Assembly (NCBI RefSeq): GCF_900119385.1
Contig: NZ_FPKO01000007.1
Coordinates: 372,001 to 436,000 of the forward strand
DNA length: 64,000 bases
Direction of reading: 5' to 3'
From: Thermophilibacter mediterraneus
GTDB taxonomy: Bacteria > Actinomycetota > Coriobacteriia > Coriobacteriales > Atopobiaceae
Part shown: piece after piece, positions 47,968 to 57,046 of the stretch
Position numbering within the stretch: position 1 is the stretch's first letter
Layout of the letters: each line of letters begins with the position of its first letter
The notes under the pieces: model-generated
The model's input: only the letters and a program-made list of their open reading frames with translations
Told to the model about the DNA's origin: nothing
Databases searched by the model: none
Position numbers and translations under genes: made by a program

Positions 47968-48792
47968 TTACTTGTTCTGAGAGGTGTGCTGGAGCTTGAG
48001 GACGAGCGCGGTCACCGCCGCCACCACGAGGAAGATGACGACCACGATGGCGCTCGACAGGCCGCTGGAGCGGGCCATGTTGGCCTGGAGGAACACCTGG
48101 ATGTTCTGGTAGTTGGTGCCCGCGATGTTGTTGGCGAGAACGAAGTCGCCAAAGACGATGCTCTCGGCCAGGAGGCTCGAGACAAGGATGCCCGACACGA
48201 TGTTGGGGAGCACCACCTGCACGTAGGCGCGGAAGCGGCCGCAGCCGAGCATCTCTGCCGCCTGGATGAGCATGTTCGCGTCGATGGCGTTGAGCGCGTT
48301 GCGGATGCCCTGGTAGATGTAGGGCAGCACGAGGATGGTGTAGGCGCCAAAGAGCATGAACATGCGGTTGGAGAGGATCGTCCCGGTTCCGGTGTAGAGC
48401 GAGATGATGCCGATGGAGAGGATGACGCCCTGGAGAGCGTAGGGAATCATGCAGACAAACTGCATGAAGCGCCCCAGCCTGCGGTTCACGGCCACGACGA
48501 CGTACATGGCCAGGAGGAGAAGAACGATGGTGATGGCCACGCTCACCAGGCACAGGACGAGCGTGCGGCCGATGGAGAACCAGAACGTCGAGTTGGTGAA
48601 GAGCTCCGCGTAGTTGCGCAGCGTGAAGCCCGAGGGAAGGACGTCGGTCCACTCGACGAAGAGCGAGTACACGAGCGTGGTGAGAAACGGAACCAGCAGG
48701 TACAGGGCGACGACGCCCAGGAAGATCCTTGCGGCGAGCGGGGTCTTCTTGTCAGGGGCGGATGCCCCGACGGCCTTGGTCTTCAGACTCAT
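47968..48792 (-). CDS. ABC importer permease (PotC-like)
   Basis: 274 residues with six membrane segments and the inner-membrane EAA loop near 190 (EMLGCGRFRAYVQVVLPNI). It pairs with the next permease; start ATG overlaps the upstream stop as ATGA. Confidence 0.88.
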   Translation of the reverse strand: MSLKTKAVGASAPDKKTPLAARIFLGVVALYLLVPFLTTLVYSLFVEWTDVLPSGFTLRNYAELFTNSTFWFSIGRTLVLCLVSVAITIVLLLLAMYVVVAVNRRLGRFMQFVCMIPYALQGVILSIGIISLYTGTGTILSNRMFMLFGAYTILVLPYIYQGIRNALNAIDANMLIQAAEMLGCGRFRAYVQVVLPNIVSGILVSSLLAESIVFGDFVLANNIAGTNYQNIQVFLQANMARSSGLSSAIVVVIFLVVAAVTALVLKLQHTSQNK

Positions 48793-49742
48793 ATGATCTC
48801 ACGCCCCTTGGATGCGCGCTTGGTGAAGTAGTTGTTGATGAGCGTGCAGACGACCATCAGGATGATGAGCACCACGGCCAGCGCCCCGCCCGTCGCGGCG
48901 TCGATCTGCACGTCGCCCTTGAACTTGGACGTGATCTGCAGGGGGAGCAGCGCGTAGTTGTTCATGACGACGGCAAAGGCGGTGGCGTACGCGGCCAGCG
49001 CGTTGGAGAAGAGCACGGAGAGGGTGCCCAGGATGGACGGCATGAGGTTGGGGATCACGATCCTGAACCAGTAGTCCAGCGGGGATGCCTGCAGGATGAT
49101 CGCCGCCTCGCGCCACGACTTCTTGATGCCGCTGAAGGCGGGCAGGAGCAGCAGCGTCGCCAGCGGGATCTGGAAGTAGATGTAGAGCACGAGCAGGCCC
49201 TCGCCGGTGTAGAGGTCAAAGTCAGCGAGGAAGGGGATTCCCCACTGCTCGCCCAGGATGGTGAGGACGCCGGAGTTGCCCATGAGGATCATGAAGGCAA
49301 ACGCCAGGGGCACGCCGGAGAAGTTGGACATCATGTTGAGGACCATCGTGAAGGCGTTGCGCACGCGTTCGCTCGACTCGTAGGCAAAGCGCGCCGCAAG
49401 GAACGACACGACGATGCCCACAACGGCTGAGACCAGGCTGATCCACACGCTGTTGATAATGGACTGCTGGTAGAGCGGGGTGGTGAAGACCTTGATAAAG
49501 TTCTCGAGGCCGAAGGCGCCGGACTCCTTGCCAATAAGGCTGTCCAGGACGAGCTGCGCGAGCGGGAGCAGCTCGTATCCCACGATCACGAGCAGGAAGG
49601 GGAGAAAGGCGATGTAGCCGACCCACTTGCGGCCCCTCGGTGGCCTGGCCTCCTCGGCCGAGGCGTGGGCGGCGGTCCGTCCTGCTCCTGACGCGGCGGC
49701 GTCTGCGGCGAGGGCGGCGCCTGCCTGAGAGATGTCTGCCAC
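48789..49742 (-). CDS. ABC importer permease (PotB-like)
   Basis: 317 residues. Ala-rich cytoplasmic N-terminus of about 40 residues, then six membrane segments and an EAA loop (REAAIILQASPLDYWFRIVIP). GTG start with a perfect AAGGAGG site. Likely forms the heterodimeric channel with the downstream permease. Confidence 0.88.
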   Translation of the reverse strand: MADISQAGAALAADAAASGAGRTAAHASAEEARPPRGRKWVGYIAFLPFLLVIVGYELLPLAQLVLDSLIGKESGAFGLENFIKVFTTPLYQQSIINSVWISLVSAVVGIVVSFLAARFAYESSERVRNAFTMVLNMMSNFSGVPLAFAFMILMGNSGVLTILGEQWGIPFLADFDLYTGEGLLVLYIYFQIPLATLLLLPAFSGIKKSWREAAIILQASPLDYWFRIVIPNLMPSILGTLSVLFSNALAAYATAFAVVMNNYALLPLQITSKFKGDVQIDAATGGALAVVLIILMVVCTLINNYFTKRASKGREII

Positions 49743-49793
49743 GGTACCTCCTTACACGGTTTCTGTGCTGGTCAGTGGTGAGAGGCCGCGTCC

Positions 49794-49823
49794 TTCTCGC
49801 CCCGCAGGGCCTGCTGGCGAGAA
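49794..49823. other. Inverted pair of the TTCTCGCC octamer
   Basis: TTCTCGCC (49794-49801) faces GGCGAGAA (49816-49823) with a 14-base interval, making a 8-9 bp hairpin between the binding-protein and permease genes. Confidence 0.6.
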
Positions 49824-49841
49824 GAACGCTGGGCCCCAAGA

Positions 49842-49865
49842 AGAAGGGCGGCCCTGAGGCCGCCC
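49842..49865 (-). terminator. Attenuator after the binding-protein gene
   Basis: Read on the minus strand: GGGCGGCC-TCA-GGGCCGCCC then TTCTTCTT. As after livJ, it would give more receptor than permease. Confidence 0.7.
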
Positions 49866-49903
49866 GGGTGCGCCGATGACGGCGGCGGGTGATCGTCGTG
49901 CGT

Positions 49904-51046
49904 TTAGCCCAGGATGGGGATGATGTTCTCCTGGTACCAGGTCACGAGCTCGTTGGTGACGTCAGTCCACTTGTCGTAGTCGATGGACTGGACCTGGTCG
50001 CCGTACTGCTCATCGGGGAGGCGCAGCGCCTTGACGTCCTCGGGAAGCTCCACGGAGCTGCGGATGGGCGTGGCGTAGCCGCGGGCGAGGTTGATCTGGC
50101 CCTCGTCGGACAGGATGTACTCGCGGGCGAGGCAGGCGGCGGCGGGGCGCGGCGCGTTGGCGTTGATGATGGTGGCGTAGCCGGACTGCACGGAGCCGTC
50201 CGTGGGGATGCTCACCGTGAACTTGGCGTCGGGGTTGTTCTCGACGATCTGGGCGCGGTAGTTGAGGGAGTTGTAGTCCCAGTTGAGGCCCACGGCGACC
50301 TCCCCGGACTCCAGGCGGGCGACGGAGACGTCGGAGACGTCCAGGCGGCCGGCCTCGGCGATCTTGGTGATGAAGTCGTAGGCGGGCTGCATGTCGTCAA
50401 GACCGCCGCCCAGGGCGACGGCGATGGCGAGCACCGCGTGCTGCGCGGCCGCGGCGGCCGTGATGTCGCCGATGGAGACCTTGTAGTCGCCGTCGGCGAG
50501 CTCAGCGAGCGTCGTGGGCGGGTTGGGGACCTGGTCGTCGTTGGAGATGATCGACATCGTGCCGTAGTAGCCCACGACCCAGTCACCGTCGTCGTCCTTG
50601 GCCCAGTCGGGAATCTCGTCCCAGTAGCTGGTCTTGTACTTGAGGGTCACGCCCTCGGCCTCGGCGGTGGGGCCCCACTGCTGGCCCACGTCGCCGATGT
50701 CCTTGGTGCCGTCGGTGCCCTCCTGCTTGAACATGGCGATCTCCTCGGCGGAGGACATGTCCTGGTCGGCCTGCGTGATGCCGTACTTCTCCTCGATGTC
50801 ATCCCAGGTGCCGACCCAGTTGGCCCAGGTGTCCGGCATGCCCACGGAGTTGATCTGGCCCTCCTCCTTGGCCTGGGCGATGATGTCGTCCAGCGACATG
50901 GAGTTGTAGTCCACGGCCTCCGTCGCGGGGGCGGCGCTGTCCTCGCAGCCGGTGAGGCCGAGGCCCGCCGCGCAGGCAAAGCCCGCCATGCCGAGCATGC
51001 CGAGGAATGAGCGGCGAGAGATGCCACGCGCGCTGGTGTTGTTCAC
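49904..51046 (-). CDS. ABC importer substrate-binding lipoprotein (PotD/Fe3+-type)
   Basis: 380 residues. Twin-arginine motif SRRSFLG (10-16) and lipobox LTGC with C34. The mature part starts after an acidic linker and contains GMPDTWANWVGTW, GDYKVSIGD and GLNWDYNSLNYRAQIVEN, typical of family 1/type II solute-binding proteins for polyamines, iron, or 2-aminoethylphosphonate. Exact substrate not deducible. GTG start with GAAGGGAG. Heads the operon SBP-permease-permease-ATPase-PHP. Confidence 0.88.
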   Translation of the reverse strand: MNNTSARGISRRSFLGMLGMAGFACAAGLGLTGCEDSAAPATEAVDYNSMSLDDIIAQAKEEGQINSVGMPDTWANWVGTWDDIEEKYGITQADQDMSSAEEIAMFKQEGTDGTKDIGDVGQQWGPTAEAEGVTLKYKTSYWDEIPDWAKDDDGDWVVGYYGTMSIISNDDQVPNPPTTLAELADGDYKVSIGDITAAAAAQHAVLAIAVALGGGLDDMQPAYDFITKIAEAGRLDVSDVSVARLESGEVAVGLNWDYNSLNYRAQIVENNPDAKFTVSIPTDGSVQSGYATIINANAPRPAAACLAREYILSDEGQINLARGYATPIRSSVELPEDVKALRLPDEQYGDQVQSIDYDKWTDVTNELVTWYQENIIPILG

Positions 51047-51076
51047 AAGAGCTCCCTTCGATTGCCTTTCCCATTT

Positions 51077-51099
51077 GCCGACGGCTTCGTGTCGTCGGC
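51077..51099 (-). other. Hairpin in the 5' leader of the binding-protein gene
   Basis: GCCGACG (51077-51083) pairs with CGTCGGC (51093-51099). About 30 bases upstream of the start. The wider 51100-51240 stretch shows nothing else clear. Confidence 0.45.
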
Positions 51100-51241
51100 C
51101 AAGCCGAGAGTTACGTTAGAGTCCGCTTGCGGTGGAATCGTTCGCGTTTGGGGAGCCCTTTCGCTGCGCTGACCGTTGATTACGGCGCTCTTAACAAGGG
51201 GGAGCGGATACTTACGCTTGGATGGCCGCCCTTACATCCCC

Positions 51242-51276
51242 ATGATTCAAAAGGGGACAGTCCCCTTTTGAATCAT
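51242..51276. repeat. GGGGACAG palindrome
   Basis: ATGATTCAAAAGGGGAC (51242-51258) is the exact inverted copy of 51260-51276 around a single A. The related word CGAAGGGACGGTCACTTC follows at 51300. Confidence 0.9.
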
Positions 51277-51334
51277 TCTGGGGTCCATGCCGCTATGATA
51301 CGAAGGGACGGTCACTTCATTACTTTGGAGAATC

Positions 51335-52045
51335 ATGGCGCGGGTGCTGGTGATAGAGGACGACGCGGCAATCAACGACGTGGTGGCCACTCGGCTCTCG
51401 CGCGACGGCCACGCCGTTACGCAGGCGTTCTCCGGCTCTGAGGCGCGCCTGCTGCTGGGCGGCGCGGGCGAGAGGGACGCGTCCTACGACGTCGTCATCT
51501 GCGACCTCATGCTTCCGGGCGCGACGGGGGAGGAGCTCGTGGGGCTCATTCGCGAGCGCGACGAGGCGACGCCCGTGATCGTGATCTCCGCGCGCACTGC
51601 CGCCGCGGACAAGATCGACCTGCTGCACCTAGGCGCCGACGACTACCTCACCAAGCCCTTCGACCTCGACGAGCTGGCCGCGCGCGTGGAGGTGCAGCTG
51701 CGGCACCGCGGGTCGACGGGCCCCGTGGGAGGAGTCCTGACCTGGCGGCGCTGGGAGCTTGACCCCGAGGCCCGCACGCTCGCGGTGGCTCCCGGTGAGG
51801 CCGGCGAGAAGGGCGGGGAGGTCGCGCTCACCAAGATCGAGTTCAACATTCTCGAGACCCTCGTTCGCAGGCCCAACCGCGTGTTCTCAAAGTCGGAGCT
51901 CTTCGAGCTGGCGTGGGGCGAGCCCTTCGCCGGCGACGACTCCACCGTTGCGGCGCACGTCTCCAACATCCGCGCCAAGCTGCGTGCCACCGGCACCGAC
52001 GACTACCTCAAGACCGTCTGGGGCATGGGCTTCAAGCTCGCGTGA
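51335..52045 (+). CDS. OmpR-family response regulator
   Basis: 236 residues. Receiver domain with acidic pair ED at 8-9, phospho-acceptor D57 (VICDLMLPG) and conserved K in LTKPFDLDEL; C-terminal winged helix (about 150-236, VFSKSELFELAW, VAAHVSNIRAKLR, TVWGMGFKL). Partner kinase is at 54722 in the same operon-like set with ABC genes in between, the arrangement typical of peptide or cell-envelope stress sensing. Confidence 0.93.
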   Translation: MARVLVIEDDAAINDVVATRLSRDGHAVTQAFSGSEARLLLGGAGERDASYDVVICDLMLPGATGEELVGLIRERDEATPVIVISARTAAADKIDLLHLGADDYLTKPFDLDELAARVEVQLRHRGSTGPVGGVLTWRRWELDPEARTLAVAPGEAGEKGGEVALTKIEFNILETLVRRPNRVFSKSELFELAWGEPFAGDDSTVAAHVSNIRAKLRATGTDDYLKTVWGMGFKLA

Positions 52046-52075
52046 TCAAAGAGGGGCCTATCCCCAATTGGATCA
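52043..52075. repeat. GGGGACAG-like palindrome at the regulator stop
   Basis: TGATCAAAGAGGGG ... TCCCCAATTGGATCA: imperfect palindrome whose first three bases are the stop codon of the response regulator. Confidence 0.6.
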
Positions 52076-52159
52076 CTCTCAAGATTTCTTTAGATTTGGC
52101 TCACGGTTTCTAAAGGACTGCCCGCCAGACTGAGAGGCAGCCTCTAGAAAGGAGCGAGC

Positions 52160-53110
52160 GTGAACGTCATAGAGACGCACGGCCTCACCAAGCGCTACCG
52201 GAGCAAGCTTGCCGTCGACGGCCTCGACATGACCGTCGCCGCGGGCGACATCTACGGCTTCGTGGGCAGGAACGGGTCGGGCAAGTCCACCACGATGAAG
52301 ATGGTCTGCGGCCTGGCGCGCCCCACGGCCGGCGAGGTCGTCCTCTTCGGCGACCCCGTGGGCGGCGGCGCCACCCCGCAGGGCTTCTCGCGCATCGGTG
52401 CCCTCATCGAGAGCCCCGGCGTCCTGGCCAGCCTCACCGCCCGAGACAACCTCGTTGCCAAGGCCCTCGCCCTCGGCCTCACGCACGCCGGCGCCGTTGC
52501 GGACGACCTGCTCGCGCTCGTCGGCCTCGACCCGTGCGACCACCGCCGCGTGAAGGCCTACTCGCTCGGCATGCGGCAGCGCCTGGGGCTCGCGCTCGCG
52601 CTTGTGGGCGCGCCCGACCTGCTGATGCTCGACGAGCCGTTCAACGGGCTCGACCCCGAGGCTACGCGCGCCATGCGCCTCGCCCTCGTGCGGCTCAACC
52701 ACGAGCACGGGGTCACCGTCGTGATCTCGAGCCACGTCCTCGACCAGCTCGACCGCGTGGCCACGCGCTTCGGCGTCATCTCCGCGGGTCGCCTCACCGC
52801 GGAGTTTACCGACGTGGAGCTCCACGAGCGCTGCGGCAGCTCCGTGCGCGTGCGCCTCGCCCGCCCCGAGCGCGGCCTGGCCCTCCTCGAGCAGGCGCTC
52901 CCGTCCGCCGCCTTCCGCGCGGAGCCCGACGGTGCCCTCGTGGTCACGGGCTCCTCGCTCGACGAGGTGAGCTCCGCGTGCTTCTCGGCCGGCGTCGAGG
53001 TCCGCGAGCTCGCGACCGTCGAGCGCGACATCGAGGAGTACTTCGTCGAGCTCATGGGCGTGCAAAAGGGACAGGCACCTTTGCACGCTGAAGACGGTGA
53101 GGCCCGATGA
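52160..53110 (+). CDS. ABC transporter ATPase (bacitracin/lantibiotic-export type)
   Basis: 316 residues. Walker A GRNGSGKST, signature YSLGMRQRLGLALAL (the SLGMRQRL variant typical of BcrA/lantibiotic immunity ATPases), Walker B LLMLDEPFNGLDP, H-loop VVISSHVLDQL. The last 15 residues (GVQKGQAPLHA...) are encoded by a GGGACAGGCACC palindrome (53058-53088), so the natural C-terminus seems overwritten. GTG start with AAAGGAGCG. Its stop overlaps the next start as ATGA. Confidence 0.92.
   Translation: MNVIETHGLTKRYRSKLAVDGLDMTVAAGDIYGFVGRNGSGKSTTMKMVCGLARPTAGEVVLFGDPVGGGATPQGFSRIGALIESPGVLASLTARDNLVAKALALGLTHAGAVADDLLALVGLDPCDHRRVKAYSLGMRQRLGLALALVGAPDLLMLDEPFNGLDPEATRAMRLALVRLNHEHGVTVVISSHVLDQLDRVATRFGVISAGRLTAEFTDVELHERCGSSVRVRLARPERGLALLEQALPSAAFRAEPDGALVVTGSSLDEVSSACFSAGVEVRELATVERDIEEYFVELMGVQKGQAPLHAEDGEAR
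53058..53088. repeat. GGGACAG palindrome inside the ABC ATPase gene
   Basis: GCGTGCAAAAGG-GACAGGCA-CCTTTGCACGC, inverted arms around an 8-base centre, in frame near the 3' end of the gene. Confidence 0.9.
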
Positions 53111-53907
53111 TGGCCCTGCTGCGCGCGGACGCCTATCGCGTCGTGCGCTCCCGCTGGGCCTGGGTGATTCTTGCCCTCATGGCGCTCCTGACGTTCGCTC
53201 CCGCCCTGCTCATGCGCTGGACGAGCATGGGCCCCGTCGCCTTCGACAGCCTCACCGGGTCGGCGCTGAGCCTCGGCGGCATCGAGATCCTCGCCGCCGT
53301 CATGGCGGCGATCGTGTGCAGCGACCGGAATGACATCGGCTTTGGCCGCTCGGTCCTCTCCTCGCTGAGCCGCCGCGGGCGCGTGGCGTGGTTTGTCGAG
53401 AAGTGCGCGTTCTCGGTCCTTCTCGCCATGGCCACGCTGGTCGTCGCGCTGGTGCTGGGGCTTATTGCCGTGCCGATCTCCGGCGTGCCCGTCCTCGCCC
53501 CCGAGCCCGCGTGGCAGGTGGCGGTCTGGTTTGGATGCAACTGGCTCGTGGGCTCGACCTACGCGGTGCTCACCGTGCTCGTGGCGCACCTCACTCGCAG
53601 CGAGGCGGTGAGCATGGGCTTTGCGATCCTCGCGTCCACGGGGCTGCTCGAGGGGGGTGTCGTCGTGGGCATCGACGCCCTCTGTTACCTTGCGGGGGGC
53701 AGCTTCCTCGACTTCTCCGCCGCCGTTGCCCCGTGGCTGCCCGCGCAGGTCGTCAGCGCCATCGGCGAGGGCGCCGGGGCGCTCCTCTCGGCGGACAACG
53801 CGGTGCGCCTGGCGCCCGCCGTGCGCGCGCTCGTCGTCTGCATGCCGACCATCGTGGCGACCGTCGCCGCCGACGCGCTGCTCGTCTCAAGGAGGGATGT
53901 CGCATGA
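53107..53907 (+). CDS. ABC transporter permease, paralogue 1
   Basis: 266 residues with six hydrophobic segments. First residues MMALLRADAYRVVRSRWAWV are closely similar to MIALLRSDLYRVARSRWPWV of the next gene, and both end SRRDVA, so the pair arose by duplication. Fits the ABC-2 type permeases of lantibiotic/bacitracin exporters. ATGA overlaps on both sides. Confidence 0.85.
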   Translation: MMALLRADAYRVVRSRWAWVILALMALLTFAPALLMRWTSMGPVAFDSLTGSALSLGGIEILAAVMAAIVCSDRNDIGFGRSVLSSLSRRGRVAWFVEKCAFSVLLAMATLVVALVLGLIAVPISGVPVLAPEPAWQVAVWFGCNWLVGSTYAVLTVLVAHLTRSEAVSMGFAILASTGLLEGGVVVGIDALCYLAGGSFLDFSAAVAPWLPAQVVSAIGEGAGALLSADNAVRLAPAVRALVVCMPTIVATVAADALLVSRRDVA

Positions 53908-54725
53908 TCGCCCTGCTCAGGTCCGATCTCTACCGTGTGGCCCGCTCGCGATGGCCGTGGGTGGTGCTCGCGCTCGTGGCGCTCGCCACCCTGGGCTCGG
54001 CCGTCTTCACGATCTGGTGGCCGCTCGAGCCCGGGGTCGTCTACGACGGCCTCACTACGAGCTCCGGCGCCCTCCGCCTCGCCGGCCGCGGCTCGAGCAT
54101 CGGGCTCGCTGTCATGGTCGCGCCATTCGTGGCCGCGCATCTCTCGACCGCCGACTCGGACACCGGCTTTGACCGCACGCTCCTCTCGTCGCTTCGTGGG
54201 CGCAGCGCCTATTTTGCCGAGAAGTGCCTGCTCACGGTCATCCTCTCGGGCGCTGCCCTGCTCGCCTACCTCGCCCTCAGCGGCGTCGGGGCCTTCGTGA
54301 CCATGCGCCCGGTGGCAAACGTCGAGCCGCTCTGGCAGATTGCTGTCTGGGCGGTCGAGGGATGGCTCGTGGCGTGCGCCTACGCATTCGTCGTGCTGCT
54401 CGCGGGCCAGCTCACGCGCATTCGAGCGATAGCGTTCATCGTCGCCTTCCTGCTGCTCTCGGCTGTGTTCGAGCAGGGGTTCTTCTCGTTCCTCCTGCTC
54501 GTGAGCAACATGTTCGGCCTTGGCTGGGGGCCTGCCCTGGAGGCAGCGCTGGCGTGGACGCCCTACGTCACGATGCGCTCGATTGAGCAGGGCGCGGCCG
54601 CGATGCTCGCCGTCGACTCGACCGGCGTGGCCCCGGCCCTCCGCGCGCTCGTCGTCTGCGCGCCGCTCTGCCTCGCGTGCGCGGCGCTCTCGGCCGCCGT
54701 GGGCTCGAGGCGTGACGTGGCATGA
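53904..54725 (+). CDS. ABC transporter permease, paralogue 2
   Basis: 273 residues, duplicate of the preceding permease (shared N- and C-terminal motifs and ALRALVVC...[11 protein letters not shown]). Six membrane segments. ATG 53904 overlaps the upstream stop; its own stop overlaps the kinase start (ATGA). Confidence 0.85.
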   Translation: MIALLRSDLYRVARSRWPWVVLALVALATLGSAVFTIWWPLEPGVVYDGLTTSSGALRLAGRGSSIGLAVMVAPFVAAHLSTADSDTGFDRTLLSSLRGRSAYFAEKCLLTVILSGAALLAYLALSGVGAFVTMRPVANVEPLWQIAVWAVEGWLVACAYAFVVLLAGQLTRIRAIAFIVAFLLLSAVFEQGFFSFLLLVSNMFGLGWGPALEAALAWTPYVTMRSIEQGAAAMLAVDSTGVAPALRALVVCAPLCLACAALSAAVGSRRDVA

Positions 54726-55777
54726 GCCCGGACGCGCTCCTCGAGCCGCTCTACCACTGGCTCTACTCTGTGGCGGAATGGCTGCTCGCAGGCTCTAGGA
54801 TGGAATGGCTGGGACGTGTCGTGGAGAGGTTTCGCATGGCAGAGGGACTCGTGCTCGTGGTGGCCATCGCGCTCGGCATGGGGTTTGGCGCGCTCTTCGT
54901 GCTCGCGTGCTACGCGAGCGAGCTCGCCCGACAGTCGCGCTTCCTCGTGAGCCGCGAGCGCGCGAGCAACGCGCGGCTCACCTGCGGCAGTCGCCTGCCC
55001 GGGATGGTGGGCCTCGTGGATGCCGTGAACGCCGAGCTCGACGCGGCGGACGCCGAGCGCGTCGAGGCGCTGCGGGCAGCCGACGAGTTCTCCCGCGGGC
55101 TCTCCGCGCTCTCCCACGACGTGCGGACGCCGCTCACCGGGGCCCGTGGCTATCTGCAGCTCGCGCGCGAGGAGGCCGATCCCGGGCGCAAGGACGCCCA
55201 GCTCGCCGCGGCAGACGCCCGTCTCGCGGCGATGTCGGGGCTTCTCGACGAGCTCTTCTCCTACGCGCGCGCCGCCGACCCGGACACCCCGCTCGAGCTG
55301 GGGCCGGTCGCGCTGCGCCCGCTGCTCGAGCAGGCCCTCCTGGGCCACTACCCCGAGTTCGAGGCGCGTGGCTGGGAGCCCGCGCTCGAGGTGCGCGACC
55401 CCGCGCCCACGGTGATCGCCGATTCCGACGCGCTCTCGCGCATCGCGGAGAACCTCGTGGCAAACGCGTTGAGGCACGGGAGCGGGCCGCTCTCCGTGCG
55501 GGTGGCGACGGGCGAGGGGGACCGCGTCGACGTGGAGTTCTCCAACCCGGTCGCCGACCCCGGCGCCATCGACGCCGATCGGCTCTTCGAGCGCTTCTAC
55601 CAGGCCGACGCCTCGCGCGCGACGGCCGGCTCCGGCCTCGGGCTCGCCGTTGCCGCCCAGCTCGCCGCCGCCCAGGGGATGCGGCTCTCGGCTCGCCTCG
55701 ACGGCGCCGCCCTTGTCATTACGCTAGTGATGCGAGGGGACGGTCCCTTCGCATCGTCGAGAGAGGAGACGCGATGA
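54722..55777 (+). CDS. Sensor histidine kinase
   Basis: 351 residues. One or two hydrophobic segments (about 13-24 and 42-64) and no large sensor domain, as in intramembrane-sensing kinases near peptide ABC transporters. H-box [12 protein letters not shown] with H132, N-box [12 protein letters not shown]-box [13 protein letters not shown]. The last 15 residues ([17 protein letters not shown]) are encoded by a palindrome at 55729-55755. ATGA overlaps on both sides. Confidence 0.92.
   Translation: MSPDALLEPLYHWLYSVAEWLLAGSRMEWLGRVVERFRMAEGLVLVVAIALGMGFGALFVLACYASELARQSRFLVSRERASNARLTCGSRLPGMVGLVDAVNAELDAADAERVEALRAADEFSRGLSALSHDVRTPLTGARGYLQLAREEADPGRKDAQLAAADARLAAMSGLLDELFSYARAADPDTPLELGPVALRPLLEQALLGHYPEFEARGWEPALEVRDPAPTVIADSDALSRIAENLVANALRHGSGPLSVRVATGEGDRVDVEFSNPVADPGAIDADRLFERFYQADASRATAGSGLGLAVAAQLAAAQGMRLSARLDGAALVITLVMRGDGPFASSREETR
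55729..55755. repeat. GGGAC palindrome inside the kinase gene
   Basis: GATGCGAGGGGAC (55729-55741) faces GGTCCCTTCGCATC (55742-55755), one bulge. It encodes the final kinase residues. Confidence 0.8.
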
Positions 55778-56091
55778 TCGTTACCACCACCAACTCCGTC
55801 GAGGGGCACCAGATCGTGGAGTACCTGGGCATCGTCACCGGCGAGGCCGTGAGCGGCATCAACATGTTCCGCGACCTCGGCGCCGGGATCAGGAACGTCT
55901 TCGGAGGGCGCTCGGCGGGCTACGAGGAGGAGCTCCAGCAGGCCCGCAACGAGGTGCTCGACGAGATGCAGCAGCGCGCCGCCCAGCTCGGCGCCGACGC
56001 CGTCGTGGGCGCGAGCATCGGCTACGAGACCTTCGAGGGCATGATCATGACCTGCTGCTCGGGGACGGCCGTGCGCCTGCGCCGCGCCTAG
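55774..56091 (+). CDS. YbjQ/UPF0145-family protein
   Basis: 105 residues. [20 protein letters not shown], the [13 protein letters not shown] segment, and [18 protein letters not shown] are the conserved family blocks. Soluble, pentameric fold in known structures; function not established. ATGA overlap with the kinase places it as the last gene of the operon. Confidence 0.88.
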   Translation: MIVTTTNSVEGHQIVEYLGIVTGEAVSGINMFRDLGAGIRNVFGGRSAGYEEELQQARNEVLDEMQQRAAQLGADAVVGASIGYETFEGMIMTCCSGTAVRLRRA

Positions 56092-56107
56092 GTCGGGCGA
56101 CTCGGGC

Positions 56108-56668
56108 CTAGCGGACGAGCTCGTCGAGGCGAGGCTCGAGCTGAGGCGCCATCTCGTACTCCGTCGTGCCGAGAAGGGCGACGGGATCGGCGATCGCCGC
56201 GCCGGGCAGCACGGAGCGCAGGTCCGCGAGAAGCGCCTCGCCGGGCTCCCCCGTGCTGTCCGCGAGCGTCACGACCGGCAGCACGGTGGCGCCCGTAAGG
56301 TCGTGCGGGCCGAACCGCGTGAGCGCATCGGCGACGACGCCCGGCAGCCGGCCGTCCGCGAGCGGCGTGACGAGCACGATGGCCTCGTGGAGGGCGGCGA
56401 CGCTTTTCATGTCGGGCCCGACCACGAGCCCGTGCCGGAGCGAGCAGATCTCGCTGACCTGCAGCCGGCTCATGCCGGCACCGTGGCGCCCCGGCGGGAA
56501 GAGGCGCGAGGAGAGGAGGCCCTCGGCCACGCGCGCGGCGGCGGAGGCGGGGGAGGGCTCGGCCTCGACGGGGCTGCCGTCCGCCCCGGGCACGAAGCCC
56601 GCGCGCGACAGCCAGAGGATGCACGCGTGCCGGTCGTCCGGCAAAGGCCTGGCATTGATGGGCTGCAT
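56108..56668 (-). CDS. Flavodoxin-like protein
   Basis: 186 residues. CILWLSRAGF resembles the first strand and FMN loop of flavodoxin-type proteins (usually xxYxSRxGN), and LHEAIVLVTPLADGRLPGVV and LADLRSVLPGA match later parts of that fold. The FMN loop is not canonical, so cofactor binding is uncertain. GGAAGGGAG precedes the ATG. Faces the YbjQ gene; the spacing is 16 bases. Confidence 0.45.
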   Translation of the reverse strand: MQPINARPLPDDRHACILWLSRAGFVPGADGSPVEAEPSPASAAARVAEGLLSSRLFPPGRHGAGMSRLQVSEICSLRHGLVVGPDMKSVAALHEAIVLVTPLADGRLPGVVADALTRFGPHDLTGATVLPVVTLADSTGEPGEALLADLRSVLPGAAIADPVALLGTTEYEMAPQLEPRLDELVR

Positions 56669-56900
56669 GCGGCTCCCTTCCGTGCGTGTGCTCGCGCGCC
56701 ATTATCGCACTTGCCGAGCCTCTGCCCCCGCCGGCCGAACCGCCGATGGGGGGCGTGTCTCGCCCAACTGGGCAGACGCCGCTCGGTGCGCGCGGGACGC
56801 GCGCAAATCCGCGACCCCCAAAGCACAGGCCGGGGCTTTCTCGCCGCGTGCCCGCCTCGCTTGGCGACGGGCGGGCCGTTCGGCCGGAGTGCGCCGTCGC

Positions 56901-56964
56901 CGACCGCGCACACCCTCTCATTTTGGCGAGCGGCGCCCCAAAAATGGAAAGGTGTGCGCGGTCG
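56901..56964. repeat. Large hairpin upstream of the ABC exporter remnant
   Basis: CGACCGCGCACACC (56901-56914) is the exact inverted copy of 56951-56964; inside, CATTTTGG faces CCAAAAATG. The rest of 56669-57028 holds no gene. Confidence 0.8.
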
Positions 56965-57046
56965 CCCCTCCCATAGGGGCCGCAACGGCGTCGCGTGGGT
57001 TGCCGGCCCGCCGCGCCCCACGTGTCAGGCTGGGCACCAAACGCAA

